Assembly (NCBI RefSeq): GCF_013340205.1 | Contig: NZ_BJTG01000001.1 | Coordinates: 434,001 to 498,000, forward strand | Origin: Anaeromyxobacter diazotrophicus | GTDB taxonomy: Bacteria > Myxococcota > Myxococcia > Myxococcales > Anaeromyxobacteraceae | Direction: 5' to 3' | DNA length: 64,000 nucleotides | Shown: positions 25,982-37,256 of the stretch, in pieces | Layout of the letters: each line of letters starts with the position of its first letter | Numbering within the stretch: the first letter of the stretch is position 1 | Translations under genes and position numbers: made by a program | Notes under the pieces: model-generated | Told to the model about the DNA's origin: nothing | Databases searched by the model: none | The model's input: only the letters and a program-made list of their open reading frames with translations

Positions 25982-27348
25982 ATGCCGAACTTGGCCAGGC
26001 GGTAGCGCAGCGACCGGAAGGTCAGGCTGAGGAGCCGGGCCGCCTCGGTCTTCACGCCCCCGGTGCGCCCGAGCGCCTCCTCCAGGATGGCGCGCTCGAT
26101 GGCGTCGAGGTGCGCCTGGAGATCGAGCCCCTCGTCGGGCAGCGCCGCCGCGCCCGCCGCCGCCGGCAGCGGCGCCGCGCCGCGGACGGCCGGCGGCAGC
26201 ACCGCGGGCTCGATCACCCCGCCGTCGCACAGCGTGACCGCGCGCTCCAGCACGTTGGCGAGCTCGCGCACGTTGCCGGGATAGGCGTAGGCGAGGAGCA
26301 GCCGCTGCGCCTCCGGGGAGACCGACGGCCGCGGCCGCCCCAGCTCGCCGGCGAAGCGGTCGAGGAAGTGGTCGAGGAAGAGCGGCAGGTCCTCGCGCCG
26401 CTCGCGCAAGGGCGGCATCTTCAGCTGGATGACGTTCAGCCGGTAGAAGAGGTCCTCCCGGAACCGGCCCGCCTTCACCTCCTCGGCCAGCTCGCGGTTG
26501 GTGGCGGCGATGATGCGGGCCGCCACCGCCAGGTCGGCGCTGCCGCCCACCCGCCGGATCTTCCGCTCCTGCAGCGCCCGCAGGAGCCGCACCTGGAGGA
26601 CGGGCGGCAGCTCGCCCACCTCGTCGAGGAAGAGCGTCCCCGAGCCCGCCACCTCGAAGAGCCCCTGCTTCTGCTCGGACGCGCCGGTGAAGCTCCCCTT
26701 CTCGTGGCCGAACAGCTCGCTCTCGATGAGGCCCTCGGGGATGGCGCCGCAGTTGATGGCGACGAACGGCTGGTCGCGGCGCGGGCCCTTGTCGTGGATG
26801 GCGCGCGCCACCACCTCCTTGCCGGTGCCGCTCTCGCCGGTGACGAGGACGGTGGTGCGGGTGGGCGCCACCTTCTCGACCAGCTCCCGCACCTCCTGGA
26901 TGAGGGGCGAGGCGCCCAGGATCGCCTCGCCGCCCGGCCGGTGCTCCCCGACCCGGTGGCGCAGGGCGCGGTTCTCCGCCACGAGCGCCCGGTGCTCGAG
27001 CGCCTTCTCCACCACCAGCTTCAGCTCCTCGACCTTGAACGGCTTCAGGACGTAGTCGTACGCGCCCGCCTTCATGGCCTGGATGGCGGTCTCGGTGGTG
27101 GCGAAGGCGGTCACCACCACCACCTCGGTGGTGGGGGAGGAGGCCTTCACCGCCTTGAGGACGTCGAGGCCCGAGCCGCGGCCGAGGCGCAGGTCGGTGA
27201 TGACGAGGTCGAACGCCGCGCCCGCCAGCCGCGCCAGCGCGCCGGCGGCGTCGCCCGCCGCGGTCACCTCGTGCCCCCCCGTGCCGAGGAGGATCTCGAG
27301 CAGCTCCCGCATCGACTGCTCGTCGTCCACGACCAGGATGGAGGCCAT
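25966..27348 (-). CDS. pilR: Sigma-54-dependent response regulator PilR
   Basis: A 460-residue NtrC-type regulator. The receiver (1-120) has Asp8/Asp9, phosphoacceptor Asp52 and KPF. The AAA+ domain (about 143-375) has Walker A GESGTGKE, the sigma-54 contact loop as GSFTGA instead of GAFTGA, Walker B GTLFLDEVGEL, and YPGNVREL. The Fis-type helix-turn-helix is at the end (EAARLLSLTFRSLRYRLAKFG). It lies directly after pilS on the minus strand. PilR homologues activate pilA from sigma-54 promoters, and one is present here. The G-S-F-T-G-A loop occurs in other PilR proteins. The start ATG 27348 is nine bases after the pilS stop. Confidence 0.93.
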   Translation of the reverse strand: MASILVVDDEQSMRELLEILLGTGGHEVTAAGDAAGALARLAGAAFDLVITDLRLGRGSGLDVLKAVKASSPTTEVVVVTAFATTETAIQAMKAGAYDYVLKPFKVEELKLVVEKALEHRALVAENRALRHRVGEHRPGGEAILGASPLIQEVRELVEKVAPTRTTVLVTGESGTGKEVVARAIHDKGPRRDQPFVAINCGAIPEGLIESELFGHEKGSFTGASEQKQGLFEVAGSGTLFLDEVGELPPVLQVRLLRALQERKIRRVGGSADLAVAARIIAATNRELAEEVKAGRFREDLFYRLNVIQLKMPPLRERREDLPLFLDHFLDRFAGELGRPRPSVSPEAQRLLLAYAYPGNVRELANVLERAVTLCDGGVIEPAVLPPAVRGAAPLPAAAGAAALPDEGLDLQAHLDAIERAILEEALGRTGGVKTEAARLLSLTFRSLRYRLAKFGIGGGP

Positions 27349-27356
27349 GCGCGATC

Positions 27357-28964
27357 CTACCCCGCCGCGGGCCGGGCCGCCGCCGGCAGGCGCACCGTGA
27401 AGCGGGTCCCCTGCCCCGGGACCGAGTCCACCCCGACCGCGCCGCCGTGGGCGTCCACGATGCGCTGCACGGTCGCGAGCCCGAGGCCGGTGCCGCCCTC
27501 GCGCGTCGTGAAGAACGGGGTGAAGAGGTGCGGCAGATCGGCGGCGGAGATGCCGGGCCCGTCGTCCTCCACCTCCAGCCGGGCGCGCTCCCCCTCGGCA
27601 GCGCAGCGCACGCGGACCGTCCCGCCGCCCTCGCGCTGCCCCGCCGCGTGGGCGGCGTTCGCGAGCAGGTTCCACAGCACCTGCCGGAGCTGGCCGGCGT
27701 CGCAGGAGGCGGTGGCGGGCTCGAGCTCCCGCTCGAGCCGTACCCGCCCGGCGGCGGGGTCGTGCGCGAAGACCTCCAGCGTCTCGGCCACCGCGTGCGC
27801 GAGATCGACCGGCTCGCGGCGCGGCGGGGAGGGCCGCGAGAAGGCGAGGAACGCGGCCACCAGCTGCTCCAGCCGCGCCGCCTCGCGCAGCACGATGTCC
27901 ATCAGCCGCGCGTCGCCCGAGGTGAGGCCGGACGAGGCCCGGAGGAGCTCGACCGAGCCCGCCATCGAGGCGAGCGGGTTGCGAAGCTCGTGCGCCAGCC
28001 CCGCGGCGACGCGGCCCAGGTCGGCCAGCCGCTCGCTGCGCTGCATCTCGTCCTGCAGCTGGCGGAGCGCGGTGAGGTCCTGGAAGATGACGGCGCGCCC
28101 GATCTGCTCCCCCCCGCGCGCCAGCAGGGGGAAGGCCGTGTACCCCAGCCAGAGCCGCTCACCGCGGGCGTTCACGAGCTCGCTCTCGCCTCGCTCCACC
28201 CCCGGCTGGAAGCCGCCGAACCAGCGGGCGGCGGGCGTGCCGCGCACGGCGGCGGCCTCGACGCCGGTGATCTGCTCCCCGGCCCGGTTGAGGAAGGTGA
28301 TGCGGCCCTCCACGTCGATGGTGACGAGCCCGCTCGCCACCGACTGCACGATCGACTCGTGCAGCGCGGTGATGGCCGCCAGGTCCACCTCGCGCGCCTC
28401 CAGCCGCTCGCCGGTCCGGCGGAGCTGCTCGGCGAGGTAGCTCGCCAGGGCCGCCGTCGCCGCGAAGGCGAACAGGTGGACGAACACCGTCGGCGCGCTC
28501 GGGCGGACCGCGGGCCCGACCGTGACGAGCGGGAGGTAGATGGAGATGGAGAGCGCGGCCGCCACCACCGCGCCGCGGCGGAAGAGCAGGATGCTCCCGT
28601 TCACGATGCCGAACAGGAACATGAAGACGAACACGCTCTCCGAGAAGCCGGTCAGCCGGACCACCGCCGCCGCGATGACGACGTCGAGCGCCACCTGCCC
28701 GTAGGCGAGCGCGTGCAGCGCCGCGCGCCAGCGGAGCCCGAGGGCGAGGCCGAGCGAGGCGACGTAGGTGAAGAGGACCAGCCGGAACAGCGACCCCGCC
28801 ACCTCGCCGATGAACCCGGGCGTGGTCCAGGCGGCCGCCACGGTGCCGCCCAGCAGCACCGTCACCGTCACCAGCCGGAAGAGGGTGAGCCAGACGAGCT
28901 TCCGGAACAGCGGGTCCCGGCCGGCGGCCGGCGCCGCGCCGGGCAGCTCGACGGGCGCGGCCAC
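27357..28964 (-). CDS. pilS: Sensor histidine kinase PilS
   Basis: A 535-residue kinase with about six N-terminal membrane helices (residues 25-175) and almost no extracytoplasmic loops. A PAS domain (about 195-300, SGLVTIDVEGRITFLNRAGEQITG) and the H-box GLAHELRNPLASM (His325) follow, then an ATPase domain ending DDGPGISAADLPHLFTPFFTT and GTGLGLAT. In other species PilS senses pilin in the inner membrane through its helices and phosphorylates PilR. The GTG at 28964 lies two bases after the pilC stop, so motor and sensor genes are co-transcribed. Confidence 0.92.
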   Translation of the reverse strand: MAAPVELPGAAPAAGRDPLFRKLVWLTLFRLVTVTVLLGGTVAAAWTTPGFIGEVAGSLFRLVLFTYVASLGLALGLRWRAALHALAYGQVALDVVIAAAVVRLTGFSESVFVFMFLFGIVNGSILLFRRGAVVAAALSISIYLPLVTVGPAVRPSAPTVFVHLFAFAATAALASYLAEQLRRTGERLEAREVDLAAITALHESIVQSVASGLVTIDVEGRITFLNRAGEQITGVEAAAVRGTPAARWFGGFQPGVERGESELVNARGERLWLGYTAFPLLARGGEQIGRAVIFQDLTALRQLQDEMQRSERLADLGRVAAGLAHELRNPLASMAGSVELLRASSGLTSGDARLMDIVLREAARLEQLVAAFLAFSRPSPPRREPVDLAHAVAETLEVFAHDPAAGRVRLERELEPATASCDAGQLRQVLWNLLANAAHAAGQREGGGTVRVRCAAEGERARLEVEDDGPGISAADLPHLFTPFFTTREGGTGLGLATVQRIVDAHGGAVGVDSVPGQGTRFTVRLPAAARPAAG

Positions 28965-28966
28965 CG

Positions 28967-30226
28967 CTACTTGATGTTGCCGGCGATGCTGAAGATGGGG
29001 AGGTACATCGCGATCATGAAGAAGCCGACGATGCCGCCCAGGAAGACCATCATGATGGGCTCGAGCATGCTCGTCAGCGCCCCGACCGCCACGTCCACCT
29101 CGTCGTCGTAGAAGTCGGCGATCTTGTTGAGCATGGCGTCCATGGCGCCGGTCGCCTCGCCCACGCCGATCATCTGCACCACCATGGGCGGGAAGACGTC
29201 GGTCTCGGCCAGCGGCTGGGCGATGCTCTTCCCCTCCGAGATCTTGGCGCGGACGTACATGATGGCCGCCTCGACGGTCTTGTTGCCGGCGGCGCGGCCG
29301 ACGATCTGGAGCGCGTCGAGGATGGGCACGCCGGAGGAGAGCATGGTGCCGAGCGTGCGGGTGAAGCGCGCCACCGCCACCTTGCGCACCAGGGGCCCGA
29401 AGAGCGGGACCTTGAGGATGAACTTGTCCCAGCCCTCGCGCCCCTTCGGCTGCCGCAGCGTCACCTTGAAGGCGACGACGAAGGCGACCGGGACCCCGAC
29501 GAACCAGTACCAGTTGTCGACCAGGCCGTGGGATAGGTTCACGAGGAACTGGGTCGGCGCCGGGAGCGTGCCGCCGAAGTCCTTGAACATCTTCTCGAAG
29601 GTGGGGGTGACGAAGCCGAGCAGCGCGCCCACCACGCCCACCGCCACCACGAGCACCACGGCGGGGTAGGTCATGGCGCCCTTGACGCGCCGCTTGAGCT
29701 TCTCGTTCTTCTCGATGTACGCGCCGAGCCGCTGCAGGATGGTGTCGAGGATGCCGCCGATCTCGCCGGCGCGCACCAGCTGTACGAACAGGTCGTCGAA
29801 CGCCTTGGGGTGCTCCGACAGCGCGTCGGCGAAGGTGGAGCCCGCCTCCACCTTCGACTTGATGGCGAGGAGCACCTTGCGGAAGGCGGGGTTGTCGGCC
29901 TGCGTCCCGATGATCTCGAGCGCCTGCACCAGCGGCAGACCGGCGTCGATCATCACCGAGAACTGCCGGGTGAAGATGAGGATGTCCTTGGTGGTGACGC
30001 CGCCCTGCAGGCCGGGGAGGGAGAGGTTGATCTCGCCGAGCTTGCGCCGGACGCGCGTCGGCTCGAGGCCCATCTGCCCCAGGCGGGCGCGCACCGACTG
30101 CTCGTCGGCGGCCTCCATCTCGCCCTGGCGCTCCTCGCCCTGGCGCGTCTTGCCGGTCCACTTCCACACCGGCAGCTTCGCGGCGGGTGCGGCCTTGCTC
30201 GAGATGTTGACGGCGGCCTGAGCCAT
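28967..30226 (-). CDS. pilC: Type IV pilus inner-membrane platform protein PilC
   Basis: A 419-residue GspF/PilC protein with two homologous cytoplasmic domains (about 80-200 and 285-400), each with the signature FTRQFSVMIDAGLPLVQAL or FTRTLGTMLSSGVPILDAL, and three hydrophobic segments. The first 70 residues carry the usual N-terminal WKWTGKTRQGEERQGEMEA domain. It couples PilB/PilT rotation to addition and removal of PilA. It sits between pilT and pilS in a pilB-pilT-pilC-pilS-pilR run. Confidence 0.96.
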   Translation of the reverse strand: MAQAAVNISSKAAPAAKLPVWKWTGKTRQGEERQGEMEAADEQSVRARLGQMGLEPTRVRRKLGEINLSLPGLQGGVTTKDILIFTRQFSVMIDAGLPLVQALEIIGTQADNPAFRKVLLAIKSKVEAGSTFADALSEHPKAFDDLFVQLVRAGEIGGILDTILQRLGAYIEKNEKLKRRVKGAMTYPAVVLVVAVGVVGALLGFVTPTFEKMFKDFGGTLPAPTQFLVNLSHGLVDNWYWFVGVPVAFVVAFKVTLRQPKGREGWDKFILKVPLFGPLVRKVAVARFTRTLGTMLSSGVPILDALQIVGRAAGNKTVEAAIMYVRAKISEGKSIAQPLAETDVFPPMVVQMIGVGEATGAMDAMLNKIADFYDDEVDVAVGALTSMLEPIMMVFLGGIVGFFMIAMYLPIFSIAGNIK

Positions 30227-30308
30227 GTTCCCCTCGCTGCGTCGCTGCCCCGCGGAAGTCTATTGCAACGACCGGTCCTGGTCGAATCGCGCGCTGTGGG
30301 CGCGCCGC

Positions 30309-31406
30309 CTACCTCGCCGCCGGCTGCGGGCGCGCGACGCCCTGGCCGCTGAGGAGCATCGAGCGCAGCTCGTCCGGATCCGACGAGCGCCCCATCGCCT
30401 CCTCCACCGCGATGAGCTTCTTGGCGGCCAGCGCGGCCAGGCTCTGGTTGAAGGTCTGCATCCCGAACTTCTGCTGCCCCATCTGCATCTGCGAGTAGAT
30501 CTGGTGCACCTTGTCCTCGCGGATGAGGTTCCGGATGGCCGCGTTGGGGATCATGACCTCCAGCGCCAGCACCCGGCCCGGCGCGCCGGCGCGGGGGATC
30601 AGGTTCTGCGTCAGGACGCCCTCCAGCACGAACGAGAGCTGGGCCCGCACCTGCGGCTGCTGGTGGGGCGGGAAGACGTCCAGGATGCGGTTGATGGTCT
30701 GCACGCAGCTGTTGGTGTGGAGCGTGCCGAAGGCGAGGTGGCCGGTCTCGGAGATGACGAGCGCCGCCTCGATCGTCTCGAGGTCGCGCATCTCGCCGAT
30801 GAGCACGACGTCCGGGTCCTGCCGCAGGATGTGCTTCAGCGCCTTCTTGAAGCCCTGCGTGTCCGCGCCGACCTCGCGCTGGTTGACGACGCAGTTCTTG
30901 TGCGGGTGCAGGTACTCGATCGGATCCTCGATCGTGATGATGTGCTCGTGCCGCTCGGTGTTGATCTTGTCGATGATCGAGGCGAGCGTGGTGGACTTGC
31001 CCGAGCCGGTGGGCCCGGTGACGAGGACCAGCCCGCGCGGCTTCTTCGCCAGCTCGCTCACGATCGCGGGCAGCCCGAGCTCCTGGAAGGAGAGGATCTT
31101 GAACGGGATGGTGCGGAAGGCACCCGCCACCGCCCCGCGCTGCATGAAGATGTTGGCGCGGAAGCGCGAGAGCCCCTTCACGCCGAACGAGAGGTCGAGC
31201 TCGCTCTCCTCCTCGAACTTGTGCTTCTGCGCGTCGGTGAGGATGGAGTAGCAGAGCTGCTTCGTCTCCACCGGCGAGAGCGCGGCCGTCTTGAGCGGCA
31301 CCAGCTTGCCGTCGATGCGGAGCTGGGGCGCCGAGCCGGTGGTGATGTGGAGGTCGGAGGCGCCCTTCTCGACCATCGCCTTGAGCAGCTGGTGCAGGTT
31401 CGCCAT
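30309..31406 (-). CDS. pilT: Type IV pilus retraction ATPase PilT
   Basis: A 365-residue hexameric ATPase with Walker A GPTGSGKST, the Asp box and Walker B region DPDVVLIGEMRDLET, the His box TGHLAFGTLHTN, and the PilT-specific AIRNLIRE motif near residue 290. PilT pulls in the pilus to drive twitching or social motility and DNA uptake. It lies thirteen bases after pilB, the order seen in M. xanthus. Confidence 0.97.
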   Translation of the reverse strand: MANLHQLLKAMVEKGASDLHITTGSAPQLRIDGKLVPLKTAALSPVETKQLCYSILTDAQKHKFEEESELDLSFGVKGLSRFRANIFMQRGAVAGAFRTIPFKILSFQELGLPAIVSELAKKPRGLVLVTGPTGSGKSTTLASIIDKINTERHEHIITIEDPIEYLHPHKNCVVNQREVGADTQGFKKALKHILRQDPDVVLIGEMRDLETIEAALVISETGHLAFGTLHTNSCVQTINRILDVFPPHQQPQVRAQLSFVLEGVLTQNLIPRAGAPGRVLALEVMIPNAAIRNLIREDKVHQIYSQMQMGQQKFGMQTFNQSLAALAAKKLIAVEEAMGRSSDPDELRSMLLSGQGVARPQPAAR

Positions 31407-31419
31407 GGAGAGGTCCCGC

Positions 31420-33129
<1,710 letters not shown>

Positions 33130-33170
33130 CGTGGTATCCCGCGTAGGAGTGGCAGCCGACCGACCGCCGG

Positions 33171-33200
33171 ACTGTAACAGCCGCTCCGCGGCGGGATCAA
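33171..33200 (-). promoter_or_regulatory. Candidate sigma-70 promoter for pilB
   Basis: Read on the minus strand: TTGATC (33200-33195), an 18-base spacer and TACAGT (33176-33171), with a TG one base before the -10. The start would be near 33165, about 36 bases before the pilB ATG. Confidence 0.4.
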
Positions 33201-33252
33201 GGAAGCGCCAGGCGCAACACCGCGAAAACGCGCCGGAAAATCCGACCTAGGC

Positions 33253-34185
33253 TCACATCGTCCCCGCGCCGGAGAGTACGGCCCGGGCGCGCTCGGCGTC
33301 CTCGGCGATCTGCTCCCGGAGGGCCTCGAGCGAGGCGAACCGGCGCTCCTCGCGCAGGCGGGCCACGAAGGCGACCCGCAGCGGCTCGCCGTAGCGGTCG
33401 CGCGCGTCCGCGTCGAGGAGGTGCGCCTCGAGCGAGACCGTCCCGGAGCGCTGGACGGTGGGCTTGACGCCGACATTGGCGACGCCCGCGAGCTCCGCGC
33501 CACCCGACCACGCGCGCACGGCGTAGACGCCGTTCGCGGGCAGCATGGCCTGGGGGCGCAGGTTGGCGGTCGCGAACCCGAGGCCGCGCCCGCGGCCGGC
33601 GCCGCGCTCGACCGGGCCCTCCACGTCGTGCGGCCGGCCGAGGAGCGGCGCGGCCGCCTCGACCTGCCCTTCGAGGAGCAGCTCGCGGATCTTGGTGGAG
33701 GACACCACCAGCCCCTCCCACGCCACCGGCTCGACCACGGTCAGGCGCGCCCCGTGCGCGGCGAGCAGCTCCCGCAGGCGGTCCACGCGGGTGCGCCCTC
33801 GCCCGGCCGTGAAGTCCTGCCCGACCACCACGTCGCGCGCGCCCAGGTGGCCGACGAGGTCGCGCGCCACGAACGCCTCGGCGTCGGTGGCGGCGTAGGC
33901 GAGGTCGAACGGCTGCACCACCGCGGCGTCGAGCGCGCAGCCGGCGAGGAGCTCCAGCTTCCGCGCCAGCGGCGTGAGGAGCGGCGGGGCGAGCTGCGGC
34001 CGCAGCACGCGGACCGGGTGCGGCTCGAAGGTGAGCGCCGCGGCCGGCGCCCCGCGCGCGGCGGAGAGCTCGCGCGCCACCTCGAAGAGGCGCCGGTGCC
34101 CCAGGTGGACCCCGTCGAAGTTGCCCACGGCGACCGCGCAGCCGCGGAGCGCGCCCGCCTCGGCGAGGGAACGGTAGACCTCCAT
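33253..34185 (-). CDS. ribF: Bifunctional riboflavin kinase / FAD synthetase
   Basis: A 310-residue enzyme that phosphorylates riboflavin to FMN and adenylates it to FAD. The N-terminal nucleotidyltransferase domain has VGNFDGVHLGHRRL and STKIRELLLEG. The C-terminal kinase domain has GRGLGFATANL, NVGVKPTV and the strand LEAHLLDADARDRYGEPL. ATG 34185 is chosen because homologues begin MEVYRSL-like just before the first strand; the in-frame extension upstream is alien to the family. It sits downstream of cdd in a housekeeping block between the Frz and pilus genes. Confidence 0.95.
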   Translation of the reverse strand: MEVYRSLAEAGALRGCAVAVGNFDGVHLGHRRLFEVARELSAARGAPAAALTFEPHPVRVLRPQLAPPLLTPLARKLELLAGCALDAAVVQPFDLAYAATDAEAFVARDLVGHLGARDVVVGQDFTAGRGRTRVDRLRELLAAHGARLTVVEPVAWEGLVVSSTKIRELLLEGQVEAAAPLLGRPHDVEGPVERGAGRGRGLGFATANLRPQAMLPANGVYAVRAWSGGAELAGVANVGVKPTVQRSGTVSLEAHLLDADARDRYGEPLRVAFVARLREERRFASLEALREQIAEDAERARAVLSGAGTM

Positions 34186-34244
34186 GCGTGGGAGATAACC
34201 CGATTCCGCCCCGGCGGCGAAGCAGATCCGCCCCGCGGGCGCGA

Positions 34245-34640
34245 TCAGAGGAACCGCTTCGAGAAGCCGCGCGGGAGCAGCTCGCCGAGGGTCGTCTCCA
34301 CCACCGCCCCCCGGGCGCCGGCGAGGAGCACCACCAGCTCCGGGCCGGCGAACTCGGCCAGCGTCTGCAGGCACATGCCGCAGGGCGGGGTGGGCGGCAC
34401 GGTGCCGCTCGCCACCGCGACGGCCGTGAGCCGGCGCGCGCCCGCCAGCACCGCCGCGGCCACCGCCGCGCGCTCGGCGCAGATCGTGAGGCCGTAGCTG
34501 GCGTTCTCGAGGTTCGCGCCCTCGAAGCGCCGCCCCTCGGCCTCCACCGCGGCGCCGACGCGGAAGCGCGAGTACGGCGCGTAGGCGCGGCGCCGGGCGG
34601 CGCGCGCCTTCGCCACCAGGCGGGCGCCGCGCGCCGTCAC
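34245..34640 (-). CDS. cdd: Cytidine deaminase
   Basis: A 131-residue homotetramer-type deaminase converting (deoxy)cytidine to (deoxy)uridine. The zinc and catalytic motifs are complete: AERAA after TIC (C-A-E with the proton-shuttling Glu) and PCGMCLQ. YAPYSRFRVGAA near residue 21 is the substrate-binding segment. The start overlaps the stop of the PilZ gene (ATGA). Together with punA and pdp it completes nucleoside salvage. Confidence 0.95.
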   Translation of the reverse strand: MTARGARLVAKARAARRRAYAPYSRFRVGAAVEAEGRRFEGANLENASYGLTICAERAAVAAAVLAGARRLTAVAVASGTVPPTPPCGMCLQTLAEFAGPELVVLLAGARGAVVETTLGELLPRGFSKRFL

Positions 34641-34993
34641 GTCCGCGCCGTCTCGAGGTACCGCGCGATGGCCAGCTCCGTCTCGAGCGGCAGGTCCTGG
34701 AAGCGGACGTGCGCGCCGAACGCGCCGGCGGCGCGGGTGACGCGCAGGATCTCGCCCTCGCAGCGCACCTCGCCGCGCAGCCCCGGGACGAGGAAGCGCA
34801 GCTCGACGCGCGCGCCGGCCGGAGGGTGACCCTCGGCGAAGTAGACGCCGCCGAGGGAGAGGTTCCCGGCGCGCTCCTCGAAGGACCCGCCCAGCGCGGA
34901 GTCCCGCACCAGCAGGCGGATGGGCACGCGCTGGCTGTCGCGGCGGTCCTCCTCGGCGGGGGGCGGGGGCGCGGCGTGGTCGCGTCGGCTCAT
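34637..34993 (-). CDS. PilZ-domain cyclic di-GMP-binding protein
   Basis: A 118-residue stand-alone PilZ domain. Both binding motifs are intact: RDSQR (R-x3-R) at about residues 18-22 and NLSLGG (N-x-S-x2-G) at about 43-48. It probably changes partner activity when cyclic di-GMP binds. Its stop overlaps the cdd start, placing it inside the salvage block, but pilB with an MshEN domain is three genes downstream and frz genes are upstream, so a link to pilus control is plausible though unproven. A GTG twelve bases upstream is an alternative start. Confidence 0.88.
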   Translation of the reverse strand: MSRRDHAAPPPPAEEDRRDSQRVPIRLLVRDSALGGSFEERAGNLSLGGVYFAEGHPPAGARVELRFLVPGLRGEVRCEGEILRVTRAAGAFGAHVRFQDLPLETELAIARYLETART

Positions 34994-35034
34994 GGGCGTC
35001 TCCACCGACAGCGTAGCGCCCCCCGGCGCGCGGC

Positions 35035-35876
35035 TCAAATTCGCAGCTCGCCCAGGAACGCGGCGAGGAGCGCCCCGAGCCGCTCGCCCTCGCGGGCGGC
35101 CACCGCCGCCACCTCCTCGTGCGAGAGCGGCGCCGTCCCCAGCCCGGCCGCCGGGTTCGTGACGAGCGACACCCCGACCACCGGCACCCCCATGTGCCGC
35201 GCGGCGATCACCTCCGGGACGGTGGACATGCCGACGAGGTCCGCCCCCATCCCGCGCAGCATGCGGATCTCGGCCGGGGTCTCGTAGCTCGGCCCCGCCA
35301 TGCAGGCGTAGACGCCGCGGCGCAGCGGGACGCCGAGCCGCGCGGCGGTCGCCTCGAGCCGCGCGCCCAGCGCCGGGTCGTAGGCGTTCGACAGGTCCGG
35401 GAAGCGGGGCCCGAGCCGCTCGTCGTTGGCGCCGGTGAGCGGGTTGTGCCCGGAGAGGTTGAGGTGGTCGGAGATCCGGACCAGGTCGCCCGGCGCGAGC
35501 TCGGGGTTCACGGCGCCCGCGGCGTTCGTGACCACCACCACCCGGGCGCCGAGCAGGCACAGCACGCGCACCCCGAAGGCGACGTCGAGGGCGCTCCAGC
35601 CCTCGTACCCGTGCACCCGCCCCTGCAGCACCGCCACGGTGACGGGGCCGTCGGCGCCGGGCAGGTCGCCGAGGACGAGCCGCCCGGCGTGGCCGGCCAC
35701 CCGCGACACCGGGAACTCGGGGATCTGGTCGTAGGGCAGCGCCACCGCGCCGCCGAGGCGCGCGGCGAAGCCGCCCAGGCCGGAGCCCAGCACCACCCCG
35801 GCGCGCGGCGGCGCGTCGGTGCGGCCGCGCACGTAGGCGAGCGCGTAGGAGAGGCGGTCGTGGAGCTCGGCGCGGC

Positions 35877-35880
<4 letters not shown>
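35035..35880 (-). CDS. punA: Purine-nucleoside phosphorylase (inosine/guanosine type)
   Basis: A 281-residue trimeric-type phosphorylase splitting inosine or guanosine with phosphate. Recognisable elements are GVVLGSGLGGFA, VAVLQGRVHGYEG, the NAAGAVNPELAPGDLV loop, GPSYETPAEIRMLR and GADLVGMSTVPEVIAARH. The GTG start at 35880 overlaps the stop of the thymidine phosphorylase gene. A much longer reading frame exists upstream but is a shadow of the genes there. Confidence 0.93.
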
Positions 35881-37196
<1,316 letters not shown>

Positions 37197-37256
37197 CTCC
37201 CGGAGGTAGCACGCGGCGTCCGGAATCGACAAGCTCTTCGGGGCCGCGCCCCCCGG